Shown here: positions 13,901 to 25,303 of the stretch, piece after piece
How the letters are laid out: each line of letters opens with the position of its first letter
Position numbering within the stretch: the first letter of the stretch is position 1
Assembly (NCBI GenBank): GCA_963514095.1
Contig: OY741275.1
Coordinates: 9,867,151-9,931,150, forward strand
Length of the DNA stretch: 64,000 nucleotides
From: Eutrigla gurnardus
Lineage: Eukaryota > Chordata > Actinopteri > Perciformes > Triglidae
Direction: 5' to 3'
Made by a program: the position numbers and the translations under genes
Notes under the pieces: model-generated
What the model saw: the letters and a program-made list of their open reading frames with translations, nothing else
Databases searched by the model: none
Told to the model about the DNA's origin: nothing

Positions 13901-16355
13901 GAGGGAGGGGCAGGAGGTTAAATAGAGCATTTCTATTTAACCTGAGGAGCTGAGAAGAGCTGCCAAAGCACAGGCTGAACGGCAGAAATAAAGCATGTTT
14001 TTTTTTAAGTTTTAAAGGATGTGAAAATATTCTAGTAGATACCAGAAAAACAAGTCAGCAGCAGAAAAGAACCATATTAGGTCCTCTATAAAAGGAATCT
14101 CTGAGGCACCTAGGAAGGAAATATCAGCACGTCTATCAATAGAAACAACAGATATACCACTGCAAAATGACTCAAAGCAGGTAAGCAAAGCTGGGGGAAA
14201 GTATCATAGTTTAAAAATGTTAAGCTGTTAACCTGGGTAAAGTTTATGGAAAGGACTCTCTGAAATGATTACACGATGATGCAACAACAACACTTCAGCA
14301 CATCTCGCCTACACAGCAGCAAAAGTAGGCAAATGGGTGTGAGAACAAGCACTGCTGGAATGTCACAACTCTGACTGCATGTAACACGTCCATTCACACT
14401 GCAAAGAACTTGGCTCATTATTTGGCAGCGAACAACATTTTTTTTCATGCATTTTGGCTGTTGGCCTTACATTATGTTTCACCGGATTAACATGTAAAAA
14501 CTAGCTGTGTAAACGCACTACATCTAAATGTGGGTCGCACCATCTACGCATAGAAGTGTAAGTTAATGAAATTGGAAAAGTAATAATACTCTAAACATGT
14601 CTGATCCTCATAACAATAATATTATAATCCTGAAGAGGGTGATGGCAAACATTCTGTGCATATTTAGGCCACTACATGGGCTGGGTATTTGAACGTGATA
14701 TCTTGGTGTTGAGTTACGCGATACCTGCATTTGATCTTTTTTGTGCCTAGAGCTAAAAAAAAGATATACAGTTTTACTCGCAGCCAATCACTGCAAGTGT
14801 AACAGAGTTTTGGTGTTGATTCCACTTCCACAGTGACAGCCAATCATATTTATCTTTATTCATGTATCACGGACGCTCACTGGTTAGCAGGGCTCTCCTC
14901 AGCACATAAATATGGGTTGTGACGTAAACACAGTGCCAGTATGCAAGGATTGAGCCCATGGTAGGTTTGTTACACGAAGCACAGCGTTATAGCCTATTGA
15001 AACTGTGTAAACAATGTAATGTAATAATGCAGTTATCATGATATTATGTTCAGGAAGCTGGCGACAGTTTTACATGTAACTAAATGTGTTACAGAGGGTT
15101 TATTTTGTTTAATGTTTATAACTAGCGACCTTAGCTCAAAGGCTAAGCTAACTTGCTAATTTTCCTCCATAAAGCTGTGCCGAACAAGTGCTGTGCTTGA
15201 CCGTGAGCTGACCAGTCATTTCCGTATCATTGTCCAGGCAATAAAAGTCCGGTCCTGAAGCTAAGAGAGTGTCGGTCCTTCTTGCAACTAAACAACACAA
15301 CGCAGACAACTGTTACACAAGCATTCTTCAATGTAATGCCACATATGATTGGCCCACTACCACAGCAGCTACAATCCAAACAACCAGGGTTCCCTGCCTG
15401 CACATGGCTCTGTACAAGGAGATATCTGAGCCAGGGGCTAGCAGATAACGTTGCTAACAACAGCAATAGTGCTGACAATGTCATCCGGAGGATGGGTGTT
15501 ACGCTTTGTGGACGCATGCTACCGCTAGCGTAAGCGGCCGTCTCCGTCTCCCTCCAAGTAGGCGATGACAGACGGAGCTCATTAGCATTTAAAGGTGCAG
15601 ACACAGAAGCAGCCTGTTCTCAGCAGAGCTCATTTGAGCAACTTTTAGACAGCTGAAATTCAGGACCATAGATGGGTTTGGGGCAATGCATATCGAAAAC
15701 AGTGTTGTTGGACCTCTGACAGCTGTGTGGAATCGATGAAAAACAGTATAATATGGGATCTTTAAGGGTGATTGTATACGTACCGGTATCATCATTTCTT
15801 AAACAATACTCTTGCAAGCTAGACACTGAACCAGCTGACATTCATTTGATACAGATAAATTGCAACATGTCCAACTACAAGATGGGACAGACAAAACAAT
15901 CCACAGTAAATGTATCAAAAAGTAACAAAGATGTAAACTCTTTGTTAAAGGCTACTTACCCAATAGCCTGTCTGACAACACCTTTGATACAATGTCTGCT
16001 AAAATCAAAGAAAACTACCTAATCTATCTTTAAGATAGTGTGACTAAAAAATAATTGCATGACTCACTGGGTTTCCAAAGCCAAGGTGTCTGCAAGTTAA
16101 ATCAACAGTGGACAGTTGAATCTTCAAACACAATCAAACACAAAAGAAACAAATCTATCTTTTGTAATAGCAACTAGTGTAAGTGTTGCTAACAGAGAGG
16201 GTGGAGTAAGGTTAGTACTGAGGATGTGTTGTTTCCTAAAACCAGATTCCTGCATGATTCACATTCCTTACTTTAATGTCAAATGCACTGCCAGTACCTT
16301 TGTCTAAGGTACTCTCAAAATCAGTTCAGAGATTGTTCTTGCTTGTGATCCTCAC
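10966..16355. other. Non-coding DNA, putative AHR intron 2 (right part)
   Basis: No coding exon recognised on either strand. A segment at about 14676-14745 starts GGGCTGGGTATTTGAACG and resembles another decayed hAT-type end. Open frames at 11960-12241, 15227-15604 and 15753-16022 show no family resemblance. The stretch adjoins AHR exon 2, whose donor lies at 16355. Confidence 0.5.
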
Positions 16356-16546
16356 CTTTGAAGTGGCTCTTGACCCTCAGGTAACCCACGCTGAGGCGAA
16401 GGACCGACAGTTTGTCCAGACGAGTGCGAACATCCCCGGAAAAGGGCAGGAGGTCCGTCAGCCGGTCCAGCTCCCCATTCAGCCGATCCCGGTGGCGCTT
16501 CGAAGGGTTCGATTTAACAACTTCATTGCTTTCAGAGGACTTTTTA
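16356..16546 (-). CDS. ahr2: Aryl hydrocarbon receptor, exon 2 (bHLH domain)
   Basis: AHR is a ligand-activated bHLH-PAS transcription factor that pairs with ARNT and binds xenobiotic response elements in the nucleus. This 191-nt exon is bounded on the minus strand by a CAG acceptor (just above 16546) and a GTGAG donor (at 16355). Its 63 complete codons encode the basic region SNPSKRHRDRLN, helix 1 (GELDRLTDLLPF), a loop and helix 2 (RLDKLSVLRLSVGYL). The DNA-contacting His-Arg pair and the basic nuclear-localisation cluster KRHRDR are intact. Phase is 2 nt carried in, 1 nt carried out, which matches exon 1 at 25304-25362. VRTRLDKLSVLRLSVGYLRVKS is closer to fish AHR2 than to AHR1 (KLDKLSVLRLSVSYLRAKS) as I recall them, so the AHR2 subtype is an inference. 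Odd points: the usual proline-rich linker is replaced by KKSSESNEVV, and the conserved KSFF is KSHF. AHRR is a less likely alternative. PAS and transactivation exons lie outside the window or were not seen. Confidence 0.88.
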
Positions 16547-18084
16547 CTGTGGAGTAGAAAGAAAAAGTTATGGTCGGTTATTGAAGTGTTAAGAGAAAGC
16601 CTGTGATTAAGACTGACTCAGCTCAAGCCTGGCTAACCGGCCCTGCCAGAGCACGCCATGTGTATAACGCCATGTGGTATAGTGGGACACCCGCCAAATC
16701 AAACATGAGCCATATTCACTTTTAGCAAACAGCTTCAATTCTACTCCGGGCAATGAAGATGCAGCCGTGAATGTGACTAATAAGACACTGTAGTTCAGGT
16801 GAGTCAACAGGATATGAGTAGTTACTGAATAGCAGCACAATCATGGTTATTTTAATTTAATTACGAGTACAAGATCCTTATTTAGCTTGGAACAAAACAA
16901 AAGTATCGTGTTTCATCATTTCAAGTTGGGTTGACTCTTCTTTAAATGGGTAGAAACTCTCTAGTAACACATTGGTACTGAAGTGAATAAACAGTTGAGG
17001 TGAGCAATCGTGTTGATTTATAGTCCTCAGAGTTTGAATATGTCCGTGTGCTTTTAACCAAAAACTCAGAAAAATCACCCTTGCCCCAAAAAAACCTCAA
17101 GTTTCTTTCCCCCTGTGTTATATTCCAACCTGTGTTAAAATCAGAAAACTTCAGACGGACATTGAGCAACAGAAAAAATACAGAGCGTCGCAAACTTATC
17201 TAAATAATATAATAGTTCTACATAAAATAATTGTGAAATGTAATGTTGGCAATATCCTGAGAGGGTTCCTTTTTCACATCAGTCAGAGAAAAGTTAACTT
17301 CTTAATAAACTTGGCTCAATCACAAACAAATAGACATTGGCACAATATTCAACAAACACAACTGGAAAGTCAAGCGCACAATGTAAAAGTTTTGATATCC
17401 AACTGATTGCCCCAATTAATACTATTGACATCCCTGCAATTTAGCTGCTTGTGCTAACATCAATTAAGAACTATCAAGCAAGACATCTACTTGACATTGT
17501 TTTCATTGAACCACAAAAAGATCCAGTCAGAATAAATGACAAAGAAACTAGCATGCAAAATACAGAAGAGTACCACAAGTCGTCCCATTGAGAACCGATG
17601 TCCTTCTGCTAAATGGAAACCATCTTTTACCATGACAGCAGGCAGCTTTATCTGCTCTGCTTGACTTTCACTTTAAGGTCGACGGGGTTTGAGACCACCC
17701 ATGCATCAAGTGCAACAGTCACACTGACAATGAGGCTGGCTGGAGAGCCATGTCATTACTCACAAATCAGACACACATGCTATGAAACCAAGTGTGAGTG
17801 AAAGGGTGAAATAGTCAGTCTCCCGCAACGCACCTACTGAGAAAAACACAGCATGTATATATTTTTTCCCCATGGAAGATCATTTCACCCAGGAAAGAAA
17901 ATATGTAAAGATAAAGGAAAGGAAAGTCTCCCGGTTCCGCTCCAGTGTGCGCACATGTTTGTAGTCAACACGAGCGGAGCTGAGCGAGCAAGTGGCCACG
18001 AGCGGGCAGTGGATTTTGCAGAGAGCGGCATTTTTATTATAACAGTACCGGTCCGGTTCCGCTCCGGTCCCGCTCACCCCACGG

Positions 18085-18166
18085 GTCTGAAGCCTAAGCC
18101 CGACCCAGAATCCTGCAGTGTCCTACACAGTCATCAACAGTATGTTCAGTCATAAAACGGCTCGAT
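18085..18166 (+). repeat. Dispersed repeat, copy 1
   Basis: An approximately 82-bp segment starting GTCTGAAGCCTAAGCCCGAC and ending CATAAAACGGCTCGAT. It recurs in the same orientation at 22480-22559 with only a few differences. Upstream sequence (17930-18080) is rich in alternating CCGGTTCCGCTCC and GAGCGGAGC motifs, as in subterminal repeats of DNA transposons. Family not identified. Confidence 0.75.
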
Positions 18167-18190
18167 TATTATTATTATTATTATTATTAT
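18166..18190 (+). repeat. (ATT)n microsatellite
   Basis: About eight tandem ATT units directly abut the 3' end of the dispersed repeat at 18085-18166. Confidence 0.85.
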
Positions 18191-18363
18191 CCCATCCATT
18201 CTGTGATCAGTATCGGCCGATTTATGATTCCTGTGATCGGTGATCGTTTAGTTTAACCCTGGGCAATTAACAAATCCTAAGTAGTACCAACACTTCTCTG
18301 TGTGCACTGTAAGAGTGATTCATGTTGTAGGTTGTCAAGTTTAATTAAGTGTTGTTGTCATTT

Positions 18364-18421
18364 TAAGATAGAAAAACCCTGGTTGATTTACTGAGCTGAT
18401 AACCACCATTTTAGGACAGTT
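18364..18421 (+). repeat. Inverted-repeat arm (left)
   Basis: This arm is the near-perfect reverse complement of 19244-19303 (about 58-60 bp, few mismatches). The shared core includes AACCCTGGTTGATTTACTG and TTTTAGGACAGTT. The pair encloses about 820 bp. It could be the termini of an unassigned DNA transposon or two opposed copies of one repeat. No target-site duplication is evident. Confidence 0.7.
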
Positions 18422-19243
18422 AAATATTTACTAAGCCACTATTCACATCCTGAGCATGAGACGGAAAGTGGACTCCAGTCGCTGGTTTTGTTTTTTTCCC
18501 AATAAAGCAAGACTTTGCAGGCTGACTGTAGATCACTGTTGTCCAATCATGTATCAGTAAATGTACATGATGTAGAAATCCAATCATCGCATCCCTCCCG
18601 GTAACTGCTGAGCTTTGTCAAATCTGTGTGGTCGCTCTAATTTTTTTAAATCGTGGATCGCGATACAAAAACACTAACAATAAGTTGTTTTATGGTGAAT
18701 TTCCATTATCGGGATAATCATAAATATCATTATGAGTGAGGCTGTCTAGCTCGCTATCATGTTAGAGAAGTAAAAAAAAAGAGAGATTTTAAATAATACA
18801 GGAAACAAAAATACCTTCTATCTATCCATTTATTTATGATCATCTTATAAGATAATTTCGCCCATAATCAACACATCACTAATGAAACAAATATTTAGAA
18901 AAAAAAATATTTATTTTCAGGTGCAGATTTTGCTGTTTGTTGTATTTTTAACATGTTAAAAAGTGTTGGTCACTGATGACAACTAAAGGCCAAGAATCTG
19001 TTGCGAATTTCTCAAAATGGCTGCTAAGGGCAACCTGGCAACCCGCACAGTGGAGCATGTCCATGCTTGTGTCCGATTTGGAGTATAACCCAGGTTTTAT
19101 GGGTATCAAGTTAAATCAGTTGGCTTTAGCCCTTGAACGCATCCTTGTCAGCAACTTATCCTGAGGCCTGTAGGATGCGAGGTCAACATAAACAGGGTAT
19201 CTTTAGGTAATCTGGCTTAACTAACCAGAACAACCACAATCGC

Positions 19244-19303
19244 AACTGTCCTAAAACGGTGGTTATCAGCTATCAGTAAATCAACCAGGGTTTCTCTATC
19301 TTA
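19244..19303 (-). repeat. Inverted-repeat arm (right)
   Basis: Reverse-complement partner of 18364-18421. The outer end reads TATCTTAG and the inner end AACTGTCC. No family was recognised. Confidence 0.7.
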
Positions 19304-19339
19304 GCATCTCTATTGTATACAAGCTACAGCTTAACTTAG

Positions 19340-19460
19340 TTTGGGTGTGCTTGAAACTTGTTCTTTACTATACTGATAGCGATATACTGTTGCACTTTCT
19401 ACAACAAATGTCTTTATTGTAAGTCGCTTTGGATAAAAGCGTCTGCTAAATGCCCTAAAG
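19340..19460 (+). mobile_element. L2-clade LINE (or L2-mobilised SINE) 3' tail
   Basis: The tail contains CGCTTTGGATAAAAGCG at 19425-19441, a six-base-pair stem with a GGATA loop. This is the conserved 3' stem-loop recognised by reverse transcriptase in UnaL2-like LINEs and their SINEs. GTCTGCTAAATG follows. Only the 3' end is recognisable. Similar tails lie at 39275-39291 and 62560-62576. Confidence 0.7.
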
Positions 19461-21107
19461 TGAGCAGTGATTGGTCATTAGGTGGTGCTTTTTGATTTCA
19501 TCTCTTGTGAACATAACCTTCTCCATAACAGGTTATGTGTGCAGCATAGTGCAGCAAGTTACCATGGCGATCTACCCCGATAAGAAGTGAGTCACCGTCT
19601 GGGCTGAAAACCCTGAGTTGGACCTGAAGTTACCTCGCCACCCACACATCTTGCTTCATAGCACAGGGCTCGGGTCTATTTCCACCAAAGCATATCTGTG
19701 GCTTCAGCCTGTGAAATTCCCTACCTAAATTCCTCCCTAAATTTCTGTCTTTACCAAAACTTTGGTTAATGATAGGCTATAAAATCTCCTACTCTGCCAC
19801 CGAATTGGCTGCAGGGAATGCAGCCTGAAGTTGATTGCTGGCTTAAGACCCGCGCTGTACCTCCTCAGAAATGGAGCAGGGCTGATCTCACTCTCAAGAA
19901 ATGCCTAGCGGAGACAAAAGCCAGCATTCAGAACCTTTTTTTTTTTTTTTTACCTTGATTTGCTATGGATCACGGGGGTTGACATCAGCAGACATCAGGA
20001 GGTTCATTGTCGGAAGGGCAGATGCTTTACCTCATCACTCAATTTCCTTTCCTTATCTCAACAGCAAAAGAGTAGAGCTCTGAACCCTGTCACCTCAGTC
20101 TCAGAGTCAAGGCAGCCCATGTTGGACTCGGCCTGCTGTAATGACACTGACACACATTTGTCTGCTCAAAGCAGGCGGAGCGTCTGCCACATCCAGAGGG
20201 GTGACTCAGTGGCTCAAAAGTAGGGAAGCGTGCTTTGCTTTCTTCATATTTGGAAGTGGGATAGTTTACCAAAGCAGGCCTCAGCCTACCAAGAGCTTTC
20301 CAGAAAGTAAAAAAATATATAATTGAGAACTCACACAAAATAACATATGTTCTATATTAACATACAAGCACAAATATGATGAATGGGTTACAACAAAAGC
20401 AGCAATGTCCTAAAGAGTAGCACTCTGCAATCAATCCAAACATCAGGTTTTCTGTGCTTTTATTTTAGGTTTTAATGCTCGCTGAGATTTCTTTAAGAAA
20501 CAAAACCAAAACCACTCTTGCTCACTGTGGTGAATGCTACTCTCCAGTTGCATGATACAGCATGACACAGAAGTGGCATTAAATTTGCCAATAAATTACT
20601 ACATTCACTGCAACCAGAGGAGCTTCAGTGATACAAAGAGGAAATAGCATGACACACAAGTAATGTATTCAGCTATGGATGTGTTTGAAAAGCTTCGAAA
20701 TGTGACGAGATGGTGGAGAATTGGATGCAGACGTTTCTATAGACGTTTGCATGTTTGCTGTTTTGCAACGACTCTGGGGGGCAACATTGGAGTCCTTTGA
20801 AACTACCCACAAACTCTTTAAAGCCAACTTTCAAAACACTGGCTGCAGGTCAGGTTTGCACCAAAAACTTTTTTTTGAAAGCTCTTTGACTGGAAGTGTT
20901 TTGGGCTGAACCGTCTCGGCAGAGAAGTACTCCGGGAAGGAGCCGATTCTTTTGTCCAATTGGAAATGGAGGAAGGCGTGCTTGTTATTGTCACACATGG
21001 AAAATGTGTTTTTTGTTCTTTTGTTTTACTTTTACAGATTGTGATCGAATAGTACCCGTGTCTGGAAAAAGAAATCTCCATATTCCCAGCCCGAGCTATA
21101 GTTTAGA

Positions 21108-21290
21108 TTACATTCATTTGGCAGACACTTTTGAACATCCCCTACACCTACACACATCAGGAGCAATTACAGCTCCGTTGTCTTCCTTTAGGATACTTCA
21201 ACATGTGGACAAGTACAGCCAGGGATCAAACCTCCAACCTTACTGTACACCACCAACTAGTAGATTTACCACCAGAGCAACAGTGCCTCG
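21108..21290 (-). mobile_element. tRNA-derived SINE, decayed, minus strand
   Basis: On the minus strand the segment begins near 21290 with a tRNA-like head (GTGGCTCTGGTGGTAAATC), then a B-box-like GGAGGTTTGATCCC. The sequence after it (ACATGTTGAAGTATCCT) matches a common fish SINE body. The far end (ATTTGGCAGACAC) resembles the reverse of an L2-type tail. Diverged from the consensus I recall. Confidence 0.5.
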
Positions 21291-21674
21291 TTCGTTGTGC
21301 CCTGCTCCACTGCACAAAGACATAATGATATATTAGCCTGACCGAGAAACCGTACAGCTTTACAATCTTAATGAGATAAAGGTAATATAACTTTACTACA
21401 ATTAGTTTTACTTTAAGCTACATTGTGTGGTATGCTAGCGTTAAGATACACAACAAAGATTTTTTAAATTTTTGTATGGTTAGGTGTGCACACAGGTTTT
21501 AGTTCAAGCTCTGTCTTAAACGGAGATATTTTTCCTGCAATAGTGAGAGACAATGATAAAAACAGAAGACTCCTCTTTGAAAATGAAACAAAGGGCAAAG
21601 AACAAAGAGCAACTTTGTTGCTGTTCACTGGGAGTGTTTGGCCTTCTGCCAAAAAATCTTTATCAGCATGTCTG

Positions 21675-21676
<2 letters not shown>

Positions 21677-21754
<78 letters not shown>
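21677..21754 (+). repeat. (TG)n(AG)n compound microsatellite
   Basis: About 33 TG units (21677-21742) pass directly into about six AG units. Open frames of VCVCVC residues across it are artefacts of the repeat. Confidence 0.97.
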
Positions 21755-22479
21755 TTTCTCACAATCCCTTTAGATTACTGTGCAAAACACATTTGCACTG
21801 GTGAAGCATATTATCCCATCTTATTAAGGAAACTATTGTTGGCTTAAACAAATGCTTAGTCACTATAAAGCGTATAATTTATAATCCACTTACTCCGTGT
21901 TAAGTACACATGACCACTGTACTCTGTGGGAGGGCTTCAATGAGCCCTTTACGCTATAATTAACTCACATTTCCACAGTAACCGGCTGCTACCGTGCAAA
22001 ACCCATACTGTAAGGGGCTGAGAAATTGGCCAAATAATTAATTTTCGGTTGTCGGTGTGTTTTTTGGGGGGGCTCGACAGTGAGGGTTACCAGGTTGGCA
22101 TTGTTTTCAGAAATTAGCAACCAATTATTGGTTTGTGGTTTCCAACAGGGTCAACCACCTTTTTTGACTACGAAATGAATATGTTTTATGTATACATACA
22201 CTTCCATTCTTAAAATGACGCAGCATTGCTTAGTAATTCAAAATATAATGTGACTAAAAATCACTTCGGCAACCAAAAAGCTGATGCCTGGTTGCCAGCT
22301 TGGCAGCCACTTTTAAAAGTTAGTGGTGAGCCTGCACTGCAGGTTCATAGAAACCATGTAGCAAAAGCAATGCAATAAATCACTGTCAGTTCTTGTCCCG
22401 CTGTCAATTTAGGAGAGTTTGAGTAGAAGTGTGGGCTTGTGAACAGGGTGGGAATATCATGACGGCCATGGCGCCGTGA

Positions 22480-22559
22480 GTCTGAAGCCCAAGCCCTACC
22501 CAGAATCCTGCTGTGTCCTACAGTCATCAACAGTATTTTCAGTCATAAAACGGCTCGAT
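22480..22559 (+). repeat. Dispersed repeat, copy 2
   Basis: Second copy of the repeat at 18085-18166, same orientation, differing by a few substitutions and a 2-nt deletion. It continues into AGCGGGGGAAAAGAG where copy 1 passes into an ATT microsatellite. Confidence 0.75.
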
Positions 22560-22786
22560 AGCGGGGGAAAAGAGTTGAACACTGAGCGATAATGAGAGGG
22601 ACGGCCTATCGATTAAAGTCTACGTCATGTCCACATTGCCTACCCGTGTATGTGCTTGTGCATCTTTATATATATATAAAGATTTCATACAGAATATGTT
22701 TTATTGCTTTCGAGTAGTAATTCCTTTGTAAGATGTTATTTAAAAAAAAATTCCAATGTAAAATGAACTTGATATTGGTATAATAT

Positions 22787-23096
22787 CCATCCATCCATCC
22801 ATTGTCTACCGCATTGTGGCATTGTGGCTGGAGCCGATCCCCGCTGTCATTGGGCGAAGGCAGGGTACACCCTGGACAGGTCGCCAGTCTATCACAGGGC
22901 TAACATAGAGACATTCACACCTACGGGACATTTAGAGTCATCAATTAACCTATCCCCATCCTGCATGTCTGTGGGAGGAAACCGGAGAACCCGGAGAGAA
23001 CCTGCAAACTCCACGCAGACGGAACCTGAAACCGATCCAGGAATTGAACCCGGGACCCTCTTACTGTGAGGTGACAGTCACCACTGCCCAGCCCAT
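22787..23096 (-). mobile_element. Full-length tRNA-derived SINE with (GGAT)n tail and 10-bp TSD
   Basis: Read on the minus strand, the element starts GGCTGGGCAGTGGTGACTG with a tRNA-like A box. A B-box GGGTTCAATTCC follows, then a body with CTCCGGTTTCCTCCCACAG and CATGCAGGATGGGGATAGG, and finally GCGGTAGACAATGGATGGATGG. Identical direct repeats GGTATAATAT flank it at 22777-22786 and 23097-23106, which shows retroposition. The body resembles the DANA/V-SINE type of fish SINE. The 3' end resembles that of the RTE-like LINE at 39448-42831, so that LINE family may mobilise it. It lies in AHR intron 1, in the same transcriptional orientation. Confidence 0.88.
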
Positions 23097-24175
23097 GGTA
23101 TAATATGCTATGGTTAAATATTTTAATACATAATTTATGTTTTGTTATTAATTAGGATGTTAGGATGTATTAATCTGAAAGTGCCCTGCCATGTGGCCTT
23201 GGTGCCCCTAAAAAAATGAAAGTGAAGGCCAAATGGCCTTGCCCCTAAAATGACGAAATTCCAACCCTGCTTGTGACCACATGATGGTCACCAGTTTGGA
23301 GCTGCATTTTTGACGGGGAAGGTTAAGTACATGACCCATTGTTTGAGCAGTTAAATGCACGACAACAATGTTGCTTGCAACTGACTAAAGAAATGGCTGC
23401 TGTAAGAGTGAAAGGCCTGTTCTCTGGCAGTAGGTAAATTACATGGATCTATTTAATAACGTAGCAGCATGCATGCATGGCAAAGGAGACTGGCAACACA
23501 CACAGAAGGCGTCCATAGTAATAAAAGGGAGGATTTGGATGTGCGGATCTGCCACGGAATGCCCCTGTGTAGTGACCACAGCTTTTTACAGTCAGGCTCA
23601 ATGGTGCCTTTGTGCAGCTGAGCCCAGCTGGCTGTCCAGGAAACCTCAGTCCTCGCTGCGCAGTCCCACATCTTCAGGAACACAGACGTCTGCCGACAGG
23701 CCACCTCTTTATTTTGGGATTTAAACTGGGAACAGCCTATAAGCGCACATAGCCATACTACACTCCGGTGCCACATCTGTGCTAAACAATACGATTTAAA
23801 TTCATTGTTAAAAGTAGTGATACGTGTTTACAAATATTACTTCCGCTTAGCCCTAAATTTCACTTAGATTAACTCTCTTGTCTGTTGTGAATGCCCATAT
23901 TAAAAGAAGTGTCAATCCATTTAAAAGTGACAGCAGTGTTGTGTTATGAATTGTGAGGGCAAGGCCTGGATTACTTAAATGAGAAAAAAGTGGCATTAAT
24001 TTACATTATAAGTTTCATATCTAATTTTAAACAAATCTCCAATGTTTACTCTCCTTTTAACTATATTTTTCTCCACCAATTCCTGAGAATCTATGGCTTT
24101 TGGGACTTGTCACCTGAGAATGTGATGAACACTTTTCCTCCCATTAAATTTCAGAATGGAATCTGCAGATTAATC

Positions 24176-24178
<3 letters not shown>

Positions 24179-24267
<89 letters not shown>
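24179..24267 (+). repeat. (TC)n(TA)n compound microsatellite
   Basis: About 25 TC units pass into about 19 TA units. The minus strand carries a polypurine GA tract. Such arrays are length-variable and prone to unusual DNA structure. Confidence 0.97.
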
Positions 24268-24270
<3 letters not shown>

Positions 24271-24543
24271 TTATATACTCTCTAATGCAGCAGTCAGATT
24301 ACACAAGAACAATCTCCAACATTAAAATAAGTAGGCCTACTGCGTGTGTGTAAATATTACAATAAGAGCTTTAACTGATATTTGAGCACATTTGATGATG
24401 AAATATAAACTCTAACAGACTTGTATATGCAATAAAGTACTTCTCTATAGTCGTGTCAGTACTTACTAGGTTTGCTATGATAAACTTTAGAAAAGGTAAG
24501 AAAAAAGAGGGCTAACCAAAAAAAGAGAAAAACAGGCACTACA

Positions 24544-24544
<1 letters not shown>

Positions 24545-24633
<89 letters not shown>
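24545..24633 (+). repeat. (CA)n microsatellite, about 44 units
   Basis: A pure CA array of about 89 bp, next to the CpG-rich patch that follows it. Open frames of VCVC residues across it are artefacts. Confidence 0.97.
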
Positions 24634-24636
<3 letters not shown>

Positions 24637-24900
24637 GCCGGCAGTGATCCCACATCGATGGAGCGCGAGGCCGTATCAGATTACAATAACATACTCCGAA
24701 CCCGCGAGCCCTCCCTCCCTCCGCCCTCCTCGGAGCATCGCGTGAGAGCAGCAGCCGACTCTCCAACTTGATTGTGATTAATGCGCGAGGGCAAGATATC
24801 CATGCCAGATCCGAGCTAGACACATTCCTAAGGTAGCTAGTCCACAAGAGCGGAGGAACAAAACCACAAGAGACCGTAACCATCCGCACAGAGTACAAGA
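24634..24900. promoter_or_regulatory. CpG-rich patch in AHR intron 1 with an XRE match
   Basis: The patch has many CG dinucleotides in an otherwise AT-rich intron (for example GGAGCGCGAGGCC and GAACCCGCGAGCCC). It lies 400-670 bp downstream of AHR exon 1. It contains TCGCGTG at 24738-24744, which fits the AHR/ARNT response-element consensus TNGCGTG. No coding exon is visible. A regulatory role is inference; the XRE core is short and occurs by chance. Confidence 0.3.
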
Positions 24901-25303
24901 CCACACTTTACCGGGCGTTACTCGTTATTCTGAAGCACTTTTGCCTTAGATTTAGAGATATTATCATTTATACGATGACGGAAGTAAAAAAGGAGGACCC
25001 TAACTCGGTTCGACAAGATGTCTACTTTGATCCAACTCGAGTTAAATCTAATTCATTACAACTTTTTTCTTTTTTTTTTACAAGAAAGCACACAGTAAAA
25101 CTACACTTAAAAACACTTCATTGAATTAGACTAAAAGTCGGCTGGGGTGTCCAAATGGTGCGTTCACGTACTTAACTTTGCTTTTAACTTCAAATTGCAC
25201 GCCTGTTGCTTCACATACTCTGAATAGACACACAAGCTGAAGGCATAAAGTAAAAGAGATAGGCTGTAAAGTCACACAACAACCATTTCTAGCAAAGTCT
25301 TAC

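Larger units (their letters stand above)
16547..25303 (-). other. AHR intron 1, repeat-rich
   Basis: The intron runs from the GTAAGA donor after exon 1 to the CCACAG acceptor of exon 2, about 8.76 kb. It contains two direct copies of an unassigned 80-bp repeat, an inverted-repeat pair, an L2 3' tail, two SINEs, large TG, TC/TA and CA microsatellites and a CpG-rich patch close to exon 1. I found no nested gene. Long 5' introns are usual in AHR genes. Confidence 0.75.

Noticed and set aside
14676..14745. TACCTG site near 14700 as a donor for AHR exon 3
   Set aside because: The reverse complement before it does not encode an AHR-like peptide; the sequence looks like a decayed transposon end.
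15227..15604. 125-codon minus-strand frame next to AHR exon 2
   Set aside because: No domain or AHR PAS motif, no fitting splice sites, low-complexity Leu/Ser content; probably chance.
21486..21847. Open frames rich in VCVCVC across the TG repeat
   Set aside because: They are translations of a (TG)n microsatellite, not genes. The same applies to 24456-24904 and 24181-24325.
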